64,000 nt of DNA from Elysia chlorotica. Its lineage: Eukaryota > Mollusca > Gastropoda > Plakobranchidae. The stretch lies in contig RQTK01000180.1 in assembly GCA_003991915.1 (NCBI GenBank), positions 605,845-669,844 on the forward strand, read 5' to 3'. A program made the position numbers and the translations under genes. The notes beneath the pieces were generated by a model. The model searched no databases. It was not told the DNA's origin and worked only from the letters and a program-made list of their open reading frames with translations. This document shows, piece by piece, positions 14,401-25,140 of this stretch. The first letter of the stretch is position 1. Each line of letters starts with the position of its first letter.

Positions 14401-16302
14401 TTTGTGTATGCTAAAATAATAACAATAGGACTTCGCAAACACTCATTTTGTATTACTTTGCTCTATTTTAATTTGATTAAATGAGATGTGCTGCTGTCGC
14501 TTGTACGGTTTATCAAAAAGAATATGAATGATGACAATGGTAGACCATATGAATAAACTTTACATATGAGGCATATCACCAAAGTTGTTGTGTTTTCATA
14601 TTTAGGTGATGTCAGAAACGTTCCCAGTGAAATTTGAGAAGCTGATAAGTGATGGCTCCAGACCTCGGTTGGCACAAGGTCGCAAAGACGGCTATAAGAT
14701 CAAGCAGAGGCCTCTAAGTGTGAGAGTTACTACTACATCTCCTTAATACGAGGGGACATCATAAATATTTTTTTTGTATTTGCCCTTCATGTTTTCTTGT
14801 TCTTGATCGGGCATTAACAAGATTCGATTTCTTTTTTTTTAGTATAAAAAATATAAGCACCACTTTCACTTGTTGTCATTTTATTTTAACAATAGGCGAA
14901 CAGATTATTTTTTAAATGGCTCGATTTTTTACTTTGCCAATCTTAAATTATGCACATCAATCAGATACATGTAAATAAATGTCTGACTTACTCTTTATCA
15001 CTTTAGTTATATTGATTAAAGAGTAGGATGGATTTATTTATTGAACATTGTTTAGATGTTGATTATGCAGTGCTTTCATTTTTTGATGTCATTTACCTCC
15101 AGAAAACTCGTGATAGACCAGGGACTTCAAGTTCGTCAAAGGTGAAAGTTGTTTACATTGACCCCTTGTCAGCTGAAGAGGAAGATAAGGTGAACACAAT
15201 GTCAGTGGAGGAGATTGTTCGCTCTAAGAGAGACAGCCGAAGTAGAGATGGGATGAGAAGCTCCTCCCACCATTCTTACACTAGAGAAAACACAAACAAT
15301 ATTAACAACAACATAATTGCCATCAACGAAAACATGGGTCCTCCAGTGGGATCAAGCTCTCAGAGAGCCGGTAATAAAAACGGGACATCCAATGGAGGCG
15401 GTGCCCAAAGAGGAACGATCAGCAGGCCAGGCTCTCACCATAGCTTGATTTTAGACCACTCCAGAGTGTCCAGCCCAAAGCTCAAGACTCTGCCTATTCA
15501 TCCTGCCGCTTTACAGCACAACCAGGCTGACCTGTCAGACCTAACCATAATGAACAACAGCCGCGGAGACGGAGGGCTGGAGCAATCGACTCAGGGGAGG
15601 CCTCTCAGATCTGGCACACCAAGCCGCAGCTCAGCTCTCAAAGCTGGGAACCCCAGGGCTAGCAGTAGCCATGGAGGCTCTAGCATCAAAGCTATGGGAT
15701 CAAATCAGCAAATAAGCGCTAGTGGGGAGGCGGAATACATTAAAATCACTTCTCAGCTTAAAATGGGAGGAGTAGCCTTCTTGCCGTCAAGTGCTTACCC
15801 AGTTGCTCTCCAGCATAACCACCACCAGCTGGCCCAGTCATATCAGTTCTCGCCAGGCAGCAACACGCCCTGTGATCTGGACTACCAAGAGACTGCTCCT
15901 GGTGATTACTATCATGACAGAGATGATCCACCTAATTTTGAAATACACCCTCACTCCAACCATGCAAATGCCTCTATTGCTATGCCTTCAAGGAGAAGCA
16001 ATGAACTCTATTCTGACCAAGCCACAGAGGAAGGATTGCAAAAGGCAGAGGCAGCTGACACAAGGGCGTCCAGCCCATTGTCAGAGTCTCCACCAGCCAC
16101 GACAGTTGCCATCAGTATCCCCACAGCAGATGAGTTGTCGGACCGAGAGGAATCCCCATCACACTCACCTGTCAGGGGTGCCCGAGTCAGCCCAGATTCC
16201 ACAGCACTGACCCCATTAGAGAGGCGGGAGAGGGATCTCCGAAATGAGCAGATAGACCAAATTACCGACCTCATAGGTGGTAATATCGTCAATGAAGGAT
16301 GA
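7557..16302 (+). CDS. Ten-exon gene for an unrecognised protein, 5'-partial (832 C-terminal residues visible)
   Basis: Ten exons (7557-7726, 9072-9154, 10049-10147, 11319-11377, 12092-12296, 12767-12894, 13144-13373, 13703-13913, 14606-14719, 15103-16302) total 2499 nt, exactly 833 codons with the TGA stop. Every junction has GT and AG borders and the phases agree all along (2, 1, 1, 0, 1, 0, 2, 0, 0), which is strong evidence of one reading frame. Exons are GC-richer than the AT-rich introns. Visible residues 1-137 are basic and Pro/Arg rich; 138-248 look folded, with a segment around GDKIRIGINGVVQSHDF that faintly recalls a PDZ-type turn (weak); 249-325 are acidic; 325-395 are Pro-rich; 434-832 are Ser/Asn-rich and probably disordered. 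There is no signal peptide or membrane segment in the visible part. The first visible exon opens at an acceptor, so the start codon lies upstream or in an exon I could not see. I do not recognise the family and assign no function. Confidence 0.85.
8755..8922. repeat. Pyrimidine-only tract (C runs and CT repeats) in intron
   Basis: Over 150 bp almost without purines: CT units with embedded C10 to C20 runs. It lies in the intron before exon 2. Two overlapping open frames here are repeat translations. Confidence 0.9.
9072..9154 (+). CDS. Exon 2 of the visible gene
   Basis: The acceptor is tttttccccag. I chose the donor gtacgt at 9155 rather than gttaac at 9148 because only the former leaves phase 1, which the canonical acceptor of exon 3 needs. 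The product is Ala/Pro/Arg-rich: RAAASAPPRSLTEPAPRPL, then ADSVFKRVN. The minus-strand open frame at 8802-9347 is a shadow. Confidence 0.72.
9815..9829. other. Assembly gap (15 N)
   Basis: A run of N followed directly by a C18 homopolymer, so the gap is probably a sequencing failure in a poly-C tract. Confidence 0.98.
10049..10147 (+). CDS. Exon 3 of the visible gene
   Basis: The acceptor is ttatccaccag and the donor gtgggc; phase 1 in and phase 1 out. It encodes IEVKGRPFTSQSQTSIPKEN and then a basic stretch KLEARTRRRPKST. The other two frames meet stops. Confidence 0.78.
10279..10342. repeat. (CT)n microsatellite in intron
   Basis: About 30 CT units in the intron after exon 3, ending in a C run. 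Confidence 0.97.
11319..11377 (+). CDS. Exon 4 of the visible gene (59 nt)
   Basis: A very short exon with acceptor gatttccaag and donor gtaacc, phase 1 in and 0 out. It encodes GRLKNVQPVTDSFMVIKVDQ. The downstream intron begins almost at once with a CT microsatellite (about 11410-11492). Confidence 0.78.
11405..11493. repeat. (CT)n microsatellite just after the exon 4 donor
   Basis: CT units with a few interruptions (gt, tt), starting about 30 bp past the donor at 11378. Confidence 0.95.
12092..12296 (+). CDS. Exon 5 of the visible gene
   Basis: The acceptor is gtttccccctcag and the donor gtgaga; phase 0 in and 1 out. It encodes 68 residues starting ELLESSQNNRELTSKLHAYW and including ATGRFVRGQKRPDDVPPTLD and AWLTFGGAAGDKSQG. 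It is the most GC-rich exon and looks the most conserved-like: many aromatic, Gly and charged residues with little low complexity. Three other open frames at 12030-12310 are shadows. Confidence 0.85.
12767..12894 (+). CDS. Exon 6 of the visible gene
   Basis: The acceptor is catggtgcaccag and the donor gttggt; phase 1 in and 0 out. It encodes SFKSSEEYYNIEGSVGSRVA and QQLQKGDKIRIGINGVVQSH. The KGDKIRIGINGV pattern resembles the GD-x-I-x-x-(I/V)-N-G turn of PDZ domains, but the whole domain is not evident, so this is a weak hint only. Confidence 0.83.
13144..13373 (+). CDS. Exon 7 of the visible gene, acidic segment
   Basis: The acceptor is tttattattcag and the donor gtgagt; phase 0 in and 2 out. 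It begins IKKWSKDSSAVSTPEHEQDQ and becomes strongly acidic (EEDGMTGDAVNKETQGKSDN, then EEDAEDDLNGDFKEL). It is probably a flexible linker. Confidence 0.82.
13703..13913 (+). CDS. Exon 8 of the visible gene, Pro-rich segment
   Basis: The acceptor is gtgtttttatag and the donor gtatgt; phase 2 in and 0 out. It encodes IGDLDDLLTDPTPEAG, a Pro-rich stretch with APPPVIVPLSWDDQ, and then TDVKVIQPTISPREQLRP. The Pro-rich run could be a protein-binding site, but no exact SH3 or EVH1 consensus is claimed. Confidence 0.83.
14606..14719 (+). CDS. Exon 9 of the visible gene
   Basis: The acceptor is ttttcatatttag and the donor gtgaga; phase 0 on both sides, 38 codons. It encodes VMSETFPVKFEKLISDGSRP and then a basic stretch AQGRKDGYKIKQRPLS. 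Being symmetric, it could be skipped without a frameshift. Confidence 0.8.
15103..16302 (+). CDS. Exon 10 (terminal) of the visible gene, Ser/Asn-rich C-terminus
   Basis: The acceptor is catttacctccag, phase 0, with 399 codons then TGA. It starts KTRDRPGTSSSSKVKVVYID and is dominated by Ser, Asn, Gly and His, with a run around NNINNNIIAINEN, many S-P sites, and a charged C-terminal piece (RRERDLRNEQIDQITDLIGG). It is probably intrinsically disordered. The reading frame also stays open upstream to 15028, but the exon 9 phase and the acceptor place the real start at 15103. Frames at 15791-16210 (+) and 16008-16292 (-) are shadows. Confidence 0.88.
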   Translation, partial: KTRDRPGTSSSSKVKVVYIDPLSAEEEDKVNTMSVEEIVRSKRDSRSRDGMRSSSHHSYTRENTNNINNNIIAINENMGPPVGSSSQRAGNKNGTSNGGGAQRGTISRPGSHHSLILDHSRVSSPKLKTLPIHPAALQHNQADLSDLTIMNNSRGDGGLEQSTQGRPLRSGTPSRSSALKAGNPRASSSHGGSSIKAMGSNQQISASGEAEYIKITSQLKMGGVAFLPSSAYPVALQHNHHQLAQSYQFSPGSNTPCDLDYQETAPGDYYHDRDDPPNFEIHPHSNHANASIAMPSRRSNELYSDQATEEGLQKAEAADTRASSPLSESPPATTVAISIPTADELSDREESPSHSPVRGARVSPDSTALTPLERRERDLRNEQIDQITDLIGGNIVNEG

Positions 16303-17890
16303 AAGATATCTTGGGTAATGAAAATTTATTAACATACAGATAAAAAGAACGAGTCTGATTGGTAACTGCAGGCATCTTAACAAGAGCATGATATGATCTT
16401 TGTTTATTTTATTTATGATTATTGTTTCCTTTGCTTCAAATTGATTTTTAAGTGTACCTGTCTAAAAATAAAGTTTATGTTTTAATGTTCCTGTTATTCA
16501 AAGGTGCACACTACTTTTATACTTTCAACTTAAGATTTTTTTTTAAAGGCGTTTTCTTGGACCAAAAATTATGGTTTCACAATGACTTTGTTAACATACA
16601 TTTTATAATAAACATGTTTTTTCAGTGTATATATATTTTTCAATGAAAATCATAGGTAAGTACAAGACTTATTGATACAGTATCATTTTTATACACGTAC
16701 TTCCAACATTGACACAACACATGTAATAGCCATTTTCGTGTAAATATTGAGATATTAATGCATTTTAATTTATATTTGATTGGAAGGTGTTGTTACAAAA
16801 TAATGTTCACCCTACAATCTCATCAAATCAATTTAATAAGTCTTATTTTGCTTTAAAATTTCTTTTTCATAGGATAAAATTCTGAATTGATTCTGTTTCG
16901 GAATAAGATTTTTATTTAGTTTTTATAGATTTTTTTTCACTTTTAGATAAGTTATGGCATCCATGTTTTGCAAACAAGTATGATAATGATAAAGCTGACA
17001 TTGGTGAAATCGGCATACTTATTTTGAAACAAATAAGGGTATTTCAATTCCCTGCAAATGTTGTCCAAAGTGCTCTTTAAAAAAATGTGTATGGCTCTGA
17101 GGGATAGGCGATAATATTACCAGTTCAATTCTGAAGCTAAGATTCCAAAAGTTCTTCGTTATATAGTGCTGATTTCTGATAAATAAAACTATTTATTTAA
17201 AAACCGAACTTATAAAAGATGCTTTGGCCACTACTAGAAGTGGATGAAATTGCAAGTAAGCACTAAATAACAAAATAATGAAGGAACAAATAATAGGCCT
17301 ACTCTTTTATCACCTTCATTTTTATCTAGTTTGATATAATTACATTGCCAAAATCATTGAGTTGTAGCAGTTTCTTAGATTATTGAAGACATAAGTAATA
17401 TTATTTATTTATAATGGTAAATCTTGTTTGCCATGAAAAGATTTATGGGACGAACAACTCCTTAAACCTAATATTATTTTGAAAACGCAGTGTTTTTTGC
17501 TGGTTATTAATATGATCTCTACACAAATTATTGAGGGTGAGCAAGATACCATGACACACAACTATCATATATTCATATGTACTCAGATGGAAATAAATTT
17601 ATTTTTTAATTAAAGAAGTCCATATTGCGACACATAATAATACAATGTTGCAGTGCATAATGTTTCAAAACATTTTTTATTTTCTAAATAGATCTGTGAT
17701 ACGACCAACATAACTTATACATTTATTGTATGACATGTATAAATTCAATTCTGTCTCAGTCAATTTTACAATTTGACGTTATTTAATACGCCTACATGAC
17801 AGTATTTTATCTATTTATTTAAAGTCATTTGAGAATTACTGTAAAATTTTCTCATTTTAAATAAAGACATGTTAGAAAAATTAATATTTG
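16303..17890 (+). other. 3' untranslated region and downstream of the ten-exon gene
   Basis: AT-rich sequence after the stop. It holds an AATAAA at 16467-16472 (165 nt after the stop) and another at 17860-17865, either of which could end the transcript. No coding signal is seen. Confidence 0.5.
16467..16472 (+). terminator. Candidate polyadenylation signal AATAAA
   Basis: This is the first canonical hexamer after the stop at 16302, followed by T-rich sequence. Further hexamers lie downstream (for example 17860), so the true site is not fixed. Confidence 0.4.
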
Positions 17891-19806
17891 TGTTTCTTTT
17901 TTTATTTATGAATTATCTTTCTGAAAGCAAAAGACCTTTTATATGGCATTTCTATTATGATGAGTACACAGAATATAATTCCATCATACATCTTTACATC
18001 AAAATAAAGTGAAAAATAATTTCAGAAAATATAAACATATTTAGTTTTAAAATATACTTCAAGCATCATAAATCATAACTATAGGACTTAAGGCTTTTCT
18101 CATAAAGAGTAAAACAGGACGTTGGGCTTCTGACTGGTTTATCTTAAGTCTTAATGTTAAAAGATACAATTATTATTTCTTGCTTGTTTTTTTAACTCCT
18201 GCGGCGCTTTGAAGGCCGCCTAACGGCCAGATGACCAGTCTGGGTCTGGCATGGGTGACTGAGTGTGAAAAAAATGGGGTGTGGCAGTACAGTTCACATG
18301 GTTAACTGTTGCGCTGTTATTTCAGATATTTTTTTCCATTATTTCTAGTTATCTTATAAGCTCATAAAATTATATATTTTTATTGCGTTGGGAAGTTGGT
18401 CGATCTCACTATGTTGTTTGCTTCTGCTTTTTAATAATCGTTTATTAGTATTACTAATCGTCGAGTGTGTGTGTGTGCGTGGGGGGGGGGATAAAGGAGA
18501 GGTCAGTTAGTTATTTTTCCTGCAGGTTATCACAATTAAACTTATTAAATTTTAAATAGCTGTGTGTTTCAGTTCAAATACTTGTTTACACGGAACATTT
18601 ATCCTGTGTGTTTCTTGACTGAAAGGGTTGTGCGTATAGAGCCCTTGTATTCCCAATTGAAAGTTATCAGCAAGGCAGTCAACTGGCATGTCACGCTTTA
18701 TGGGGCAAAATGGTTTCCCATTCTATTCAATTTTTCTTTAAATACAGTGATCCCAAACTATCATAAAAATGGTAATCATCACAATCTCCTTGATATGATC
18801 AAGCTGAGTCAAAAGTTTTCTACAGTATACATTTTTTCCCCTCTAACAAAACAATTTTTTAATTTAAATTTCTTAAGATCATTATTTTCTGTTAATTAAA
18901 ATAAAATGTTCTTACTATAATCAGCCTCGTCTAATTTATAACCCTACTTTGAATCATCTGAATCTAAAAAACATACTTTGTTGTTTTAAATAAAGTGATA
19001 GTTTTCCACTCACCTTAACTTTTTGCTTCAAAGAATGATAGTTCAACTTGAAAATAGTACATCTTTTAACATAACCTTTCACTTGTTTAAAGTAAAAAAA
19101 TGTTCAAGTGAAATTAATATGCTGACTTCTGCTTTGAAAACCTGCTGTAATGTTGACTAGATGGATAACTATCAATAAGCTCTGAAAGCAGTACATTGCA
19201 CGGCAGAGTAAATGTTTTGCACTGTTCATACATAGAGAGAAACATTTTTATAACATTCCAAGTCAAAACAATCCTTTAATTCAAATTTTGCAATGATCTA
19301 TGAGACAGGAATGCTGTTATGACCTTGTTGAAGTTGTTTCATGGTATTCAAAAAAGTTAGGGTGAGAAAAAGATTTTGAAAAAATAGATGTGGATAGTGC
19401 GTGAATCTTATAAGCCAATATTTTCTGCAAGTAAACTTCTAGATTAAATTCAATGAGGTTCTTATGTACTGTGTTAAGGCCACTAACCCATACTTTAAAT
19501 AATACAGATGCAACTCAAGTGAGCTGCTGCCATATTTCAAATATAGAGAATAGGTAACAATTTTAACACTTTAGTGTAATAGAGAAGAAGAAACAAGACA
19601 GATAAACTGACAAGTTAGTGAATTAAAAAAAAACCCAACTTTGAACTGCTAACTACTTTACAAAAAGTTTTAAAATGGAGGTCATGCATTTGTGTAATGC
19701 AATAGCCCATTGAAATAAAACAATAAAACACAAACAAACACACACAAAGTATCAGTATGAAATGGACAATCTAAACCTTTTGTTTATTATATGACAATTC
19801 TGCTCC
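17891..19806. other. Intergenic, between convergent genes
   Basis: AT-rich sequence with no exon-like stretch on either strand. The only structure is a short GT/G run near 18465-18490. It separates the plus-strand gene ending at 16302 from the minus-strand exon ending at 19912. Confidence 0.5.
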
Positions 19807-19812
19807 TTTATT
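19807..19812 (-). terminator. Candidate polyadenylation signal (AATAAA on minus strand)
   Basis: TTTATT on the plus strand reads AATAAA on the minus strand and lies about 100 nt past the minus-strand stop codon at 19912-19914. The position suits it. Confidence 0.45.
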
Positions 19813-19911
19813 GGTTCAACAGAAACTAAGACAGTTGGACCACTGTTACATGCTTGAGCATTTCCCACTTAATCAGCCCTATTAAATCTTCCACTCTTTT
19901 TTTTTGCTCTG

Positions 19912-19991
19912 TCAGGTTTCCTGTTCATTGTCATCATCGTCGTCAGGAAGATCATCTTGCTTAGCCATTTTTTCCATTTTTGCCATCAACT
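19912..19991 (-). CDS. Terminal exon of a minus-strand gene, acidic C-terminus
   Basis: Read on the minus strand, a long T run and cag acceptor lead into 80 nt with incoming phase 1 that encode LMAKMEKMAKQDDLP, then a run of five Asp, NEQET and TGA. The Met/Lys helix and acidic tail are typical of a soluble protein C-terminus. The nearest upstream exon I see on this strand is the PX exon at 21265-21365, but that one ends in phase 2, so the two cannot join directly. Either a small exon lies between them or they are different genes. Confidence 0.6.
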
Positions 19992-21118
19992 CTGAAAAAA
20001 AAAGGTGGCTTTTAAAGGTGATACATCAAGTCGCTTCATCTTTAAATAAAGTGTCCTAAAAAGTGGAGGAAAAAAGCAAACTCTGGTTAAAAAACTTTCT
20101 TTGAGACGAAGAATTTTAGAAAGATCCTCAGCGCAAGTATTCACGACTATTATATAGTCAAATTAAAAAAGATTTGTAGTGTCAAATATCATATTACAAT
20201 TGCAATCTTTAATGACATGCATTTAATGGAATGGATCAAAATTTTTGTAAAGTCAGCCTACCAACTTTTTTTCTCAATAAGACTGATGATTATTCCAATT
20301 AGGGCTGTAGATAATACATGAGTTATGGAATGAAACTAAAAAGCTACATTTTCTTCATTATTGACTCTCAGATTCAGAGAAACTTGATGCTGTTACAATA
20401 AATGGCAAGTAATGTTCTCTTGGATTAACTAATATTCTAACCCTTGGACAGTACATTTTAAACTCCATATCCACAGCAAGTGCAAAAAAGAGGAATATAC
20501 CCACATTGAAAGCCATAATCAAAGAAGCAACTGAGATTTCTTCAAGCTGTGCTTTGAGCACATGAATCTTAAATAATTATGTACAGTCAAAGAATGAGAT
20601 TCTTCAGGTGTTTAAATACAAGATCATGTAATTCTTGCTTTGATTTAAATATTAAATGGAAAGCTCACTTTTATCTGCAACTTCAGTGAGAGCAGTAATC
20701 CAGGGTGAGATTTTTAGATTTTCATCTTTTTTTTTGTTTGAGTTAATAAATCAGCTTCCATCAAACGCTGATAAAATGTAAGATTTATCATAATCTTATT
20801 GATTATTTACCCTCTTAAAGCCTTAACCCCATTAGTACATCAGGTATATCAATTTGGTCTCTGTGGGGCCCCACTTTTAAAATAAACAAAATGGATATTT
20901 GAAGAAAACTTTCAATTTCAAAGAAGGAATAAATAAAGTTTCAAAGAAAAACTTCAATATTCTAGTTTTAATTTATTAATAATAATAATCATAATAAAAA
21001 AAAAAATCAATTATTATGGAGCTAAGCCCAAAATTGATAATTATGGTAAAAGCATTTCACCAGGGGGTGAAATACAAACCTCGGATGCACACTCTACCAA
21101 ATAGTTGTAATGGTCGTA

Positions 21119-21175
21119 GAGGTAGTAATAGTAGTAGTAGTGGTAGTAGTAGTAGTAGTAATAGAAGTAGTAGTG

Positions 21176-21227
<52 letters not shown>

Positions 21228-21253
21228 CAGCAGCAGCAGCAGCAGCAGCAGCG
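21119..21253. repeat. (AGT)n(AGC)n compound triplet array, left of the PX exon
   Basis: AGT units with GGT and AAT variants, then a pure AGC block. It ends 11 bp from the donor side of the minus-strand PX exon. The poly-Ser open frame here is a repeat translation. Confidence 0.97.
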
Positions 21254-21264
21254 AGTCTACTCAC

Positions 21265-21365
21265 TGCACGCTGAGCCTGGGGTGGGTGACGAGCTTGTGA
21301 ATGAACTCGTCCAGGCCCTCTCGCCGCTGCTGGATGAAGTTGGGGTCAAGGTTGCCGAAGATCTT
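21265..21365 (-). CDS. PX-domain exon (second half of the domain)
   Basis: On the minus strand, acceptor ctcaag and donor GTGAGT bound 101 nt, phase 0 in and 2 out. The 33 residues begin KIFGNLDPNFIQQRREGLDE and continue FIHKLVTHPRLSV. This is the characteristic stretch after the PPxK loop of PX domains: F-G, then D-P-x-F-I-x-x-R-R-x-G-L and a helix with F-I-x-x-L-V. The Arg pair belongs to the region that helps contact phosphatidylinositol 3-phosphate in PX proteins, which act on endosomal membranes. From memory the wording is closest to SGK3 and sorting nexins such as SNX16. No kinase exon follows in this window, so a nexin-like protein is a little more likely, but the gene cannot be named. 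The exon sits tightly between two triplet-repeat arrays. Confidence 0.72.
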
Positions 21366-21369
21366 CTTG

Positions 21370-21589
<220 letters not shown>

Positions 21590-21602
21590 AAAATTTGGTG
21601 GG

Positions 21603-22138
21603 ATTTTAATTTTTTTTATGTTGTTTGTTTTTGTTTTGGGGGGGTTGGGGGGGGCTGGGGGGCGGATGATGGAATTTAATGTAAAATTTTGATATTATAA
21701 ATCTGGCAGTGCCTTTTTCTAAAACGTTGGATTTTTAATTAATTCTGTAAATAATAAACCAGGTAAATAACAGGATTACGTGGAATAATCTGGATAGGTT
21801 TGAATGGGTCTTAATATCTGTTTGAACTATAGCGCACGGAGTCAAGACGTGGATATGAAACACTTCTGGAAGCTCGGAAAATTCTAATTAAATATTTGAC
21901 ATTGACAATATTGCACATGCCGAGATTTTTTTTTCTCCTGTTTCTTCACTACTCTCTCATTCATGTCCGCTCTGGTGCGTTATATTACCGTGATTCAACT
22001 CTTCGATGTGCATTGTGGAATAGGCCGGTACAGACGCTACGAAGCCATCTAGCTCTCTAAAGGCATTTGGAGTTATAAATGATATAATTATATATATATA
22101 TAATGCCTTAAAGCCTGGTTTTCATAATATAAATCAGT
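21603..22138. other. No gene recognised
   Basis: It holds a G-rich patch at about 21636-21665 that could form a G-quadruplex, followed by AT-rich sequence. Earlier exons of the PX gene are expected to the right on the minus strand, but none is evident. Confidence 0.4.
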
Positions 22139-22250
22139 GTAACCACTCGATCGGCTAAGACAGGAGTCGTGGTATCTCCGATCTGTGTTGTATGGGGCAG
22201 CACATAAAATTGTCAGACGTGACTCCTAAGACACGTCGCCATATGGGATC
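22139..22250 (+). repeat. Partial copy of the window's tRNA-derived SINE family
   Basis: It shares, in order, the motifs ggctaagacaggagtc, atggtatccccg-like, ggcagcacataaaattgtca and gacgtgactc with the complete copy at 52054-52304 (opposite orientation). The tRNA-like head is missing or decayed. Confidence 0.7.
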
Positions 22251-22969
22251 CTCTTTGAGAACTAACCTTGAGAGACGTAAAAACTAGACCACCATCAGTA
22301 AACACCCAGGGCCATTCTCCAAACCTGCAGTGTCTTTTCAATACTTCAATCAATCGATCTTAGACAAAGAGACAGCTTATTGCGATACAGCGGCTGTCAT
22401 TGAACTGCAGGTAGGCTTAATTTGCTGAATGAAACAAACGCCAGGTTTGTAGAAACCCCACATGAGAAGAGCTCATCAGTCTGTCTATCTATTCCAAGGC
22501 CGCCGCCTGATCTATTCGTATTATGCTTGTGTGAAGAAGGCTCTATTAAAATAGTCGATTTTTAAAGCCTTTGCTTTAAAAAAAGATAGCTCAGTCGATA
22601 GTGCTTTGTATTGATTTTTAGAAGGTTTGGAGCTTTTGGATTTTTATGAATATAGTTTAAAGAACGCTTTTATCAAAGAAACCGGTTGGTCAAAATTTGG
22701 CTTGGGCAGGAAAAAAATAAAACAAAACTGTGAGCATTGCGATCATTTATTCGGAAAACGTTGGTGGATTAATATGATTGGATAGCCGAAATCATTTGTT
22801 TTCCTCTGTGTGTCTGCCTGTCTGTGTCTTTGTCTATCTGTCTGTCTCTATTATTTTTTTTGTATATCTGTCGCTGTCTCTAGACAGACAGGGTGAGAGA
22901 CAAAGAGAGACACCTGTATGATTTATAGAGGGTGAAGGGATATAAGGGATTAGAGAAAGAAAAAAATAG

Positions 22970-22973
<4 letters not shown>

Positions 22974-23030
<57 letters not shown>
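22974..23030. repeat. (GA)n microsatellite
   Basis: About 27 GA units. Confidence 0.97.
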
Positions 23031-23033
<3 letters not shown>

Positions 23034-24172
23034 CAGTGGGCTGAATTAAAAAACAGTAAGTACTATGAGAAATGGTTGATGATCGAAAAAAAAAAAGTAC
23101 TCATGAGGAATGTGTGTCGAAAATAATATTTTAGATTAGGTGGGAACATTTGTTAAAAAGAGCGTAAGAAAATATTCTTGAGAGACGTTTATGACAAAGG
23201 GAAAACAGTTCAGATTGAGATAAAGATAAAACTATTTTAACGGCGTTAAGAAGAATATCATTAAAACAACAACATTGCGTTTTGTTTTTAAAAACATGTA
23301 AGTATTATGCACCTCAATATGTCGTGATTAATAATCGTTGAAACCGGCAAATTACTGACAGAGTATTTAAAAATGGCATTAATGTAAACAAAGGATAACT
23401 ATAAATACTTTTAAATATATCTTAAAGAAGACATAAAAGACTCGGCCACACATTAAACATTTTTTTTTCATTCAGATATAAAATAGATTATCTCAAATGG
23501 GAAACATTTATTATGAAGCAATCTAAGCCCCATTTTTGCAGGGGTTTTGTGGATGTTTTTGTTTGTTTGGGTTTTGTTTGTTTGTTGTTTTTTGTGTTTT
23601 TTTAATATAATTATTCTATACAGGTTCTGATTGAAATGGCGCGTGAAATCCATTATGTAGTGTTTATCGCCCCAGACTTTAAGATGCCTGTCAGTATAAA
23701 AATTAATTAACATCATTTTCCATAGCGCTGTGAACAGCTTCGTATTCTGCCTCGCTGTAAGCGGGCTAGACAACGACCCCTCTCTCCCGCCAGATGACAT
23801 TCATTAGGCTCTATAAACCTTTCTAAAGCGCATTTTGACGGACGTCCCTCGATAGTCTAATGGGCGGGTTTAATGAAGTGCACTGCTTTCGTTTTGGAAA
23901 ATTTAGTTTTATGGAGGAGAGTACGTCTAATTTATTGCCTAGGTTAGACGGTGTGTTTGAAAAAGTGAAAGGTGATTTTTTAAGGCAAAATTGAATGGTA
24001 TTAAATTCTCGTCGATAAATGGAAGAATTTTCCGAAGTAAAAATTAAATTTCGACTTTGGAATTACTTTTTTTGGCTTTAGTCTCCTTTTAAAGAATTTT
24101 TTTTGCCTGCGTCGATATCTTGCACACACACAAAGAAAACTCAAGATAATAATGAAGCAGTGGTTAATTTTC

Positions 24173-24352
<180 letters not shown>

Positions 24353-24371
24353 GTTATTTTTCTCTGACAAG

Positions 24372-24442
24372 AAGTTAGCTCACACAGTTTTGATCTCGAC
24401 TAAAAAACAAAAGGTCCGAGGTTCGAATCTGAGACCAATTCT
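24372..24442 (+). repeat. tRNA-like sequence, probably a SINE head
   Basis: It has an A-box-like TTAGCTCACACAGTT and a B-box ggttcgaatctgagacc at tRNA-like spacing, but no clean cloverleaf, so it is a tRNA-derived repeat rather than a tRNA gene. Confidence 0.5.
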
Positions 24443-24884
24443 TCGGAAACTTTCAGAACATAAAGCGAATAAGATTTTTTAAAACCTTTTTTGCACGAGA
24501 AAAGGAGAGTTATTCTAACCATGTATCACAAACGGGCAGACCAAGGCCACATTTGGTTACTCTCATACAACAAGACAAGGTTACCGAACTGTGTGCCGTG
24601 CCGCTGCACTACAATGTCCAGAATGTCAAGGTCAACGCCTTGAAGAACTCGCACAATTTACTCACTATAAACGGCGCATCATGTCCGGCGTTTGGCGTGT
24701 GGCGTTTCATTTCACCGCGACCTGTCTAGACCTATAATTAATCATTATGTATTCAACAATCAAAATATAAGACCAGAAAGTAGGTTTTAATCATAATCAA
24801 AGTCTTAAATTTGTAATTGAAAGTTTGTCATCGGGAGTGTACAGGAGGAAGAGTTAAAGAAGAATTTGCGTTTGATAAAGAGCG

Positions 24885-25140
24885 TCCAACGTCATCACTA
24901 TGTGGGCTTTAGTGTGGACAGGTCCCCAGACTAAAGTTGACAAATTTTACGTGCTGCCACACAGATATAGTGAAGGGATACCATGACTCATCTTTTAGTG
25001 GGTCACATTATACTGATATATGTACCGATCCAGTAAAGTTCGAAATCGAACAAATACATTTTTGACTGATCTCTGTCGCAATTTCGGACCAAGGACTTAC
25101 CGATTGAGAGACCAACGCTCTACCACTTGCGCTAGTTATT
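24885..25140 (-). repeat. SINE copy (tRNA-derived family), minus orientation
   Basis: From left to right it has gcgtccaacgtcatcactatg, gtggacaggtccccagacta (partial), tgctgccacacagatatag, ggataccatgactc and a tRNA-like head (ccgattgagagaccaacgct). The order matches the complete copy at 52054-52304. The head differs and resembles the one at 63400-63575, so two head subtypes exist. Confidence 0.8.

Noticed and set aside
20358-20561. Minus-strand 67-codon frame between the PX exon and the terminal exon
   Set aside because: It does not have the phase needed to follow the PX exon and shows no PX C-terminal sequence.
24372-24442. True tRNA gene
   Set aside because: A- and B-box-like motifs are present but the acceptor and anticodon stems do not pair; the same kind of motif recurs as SINE heads across the window.
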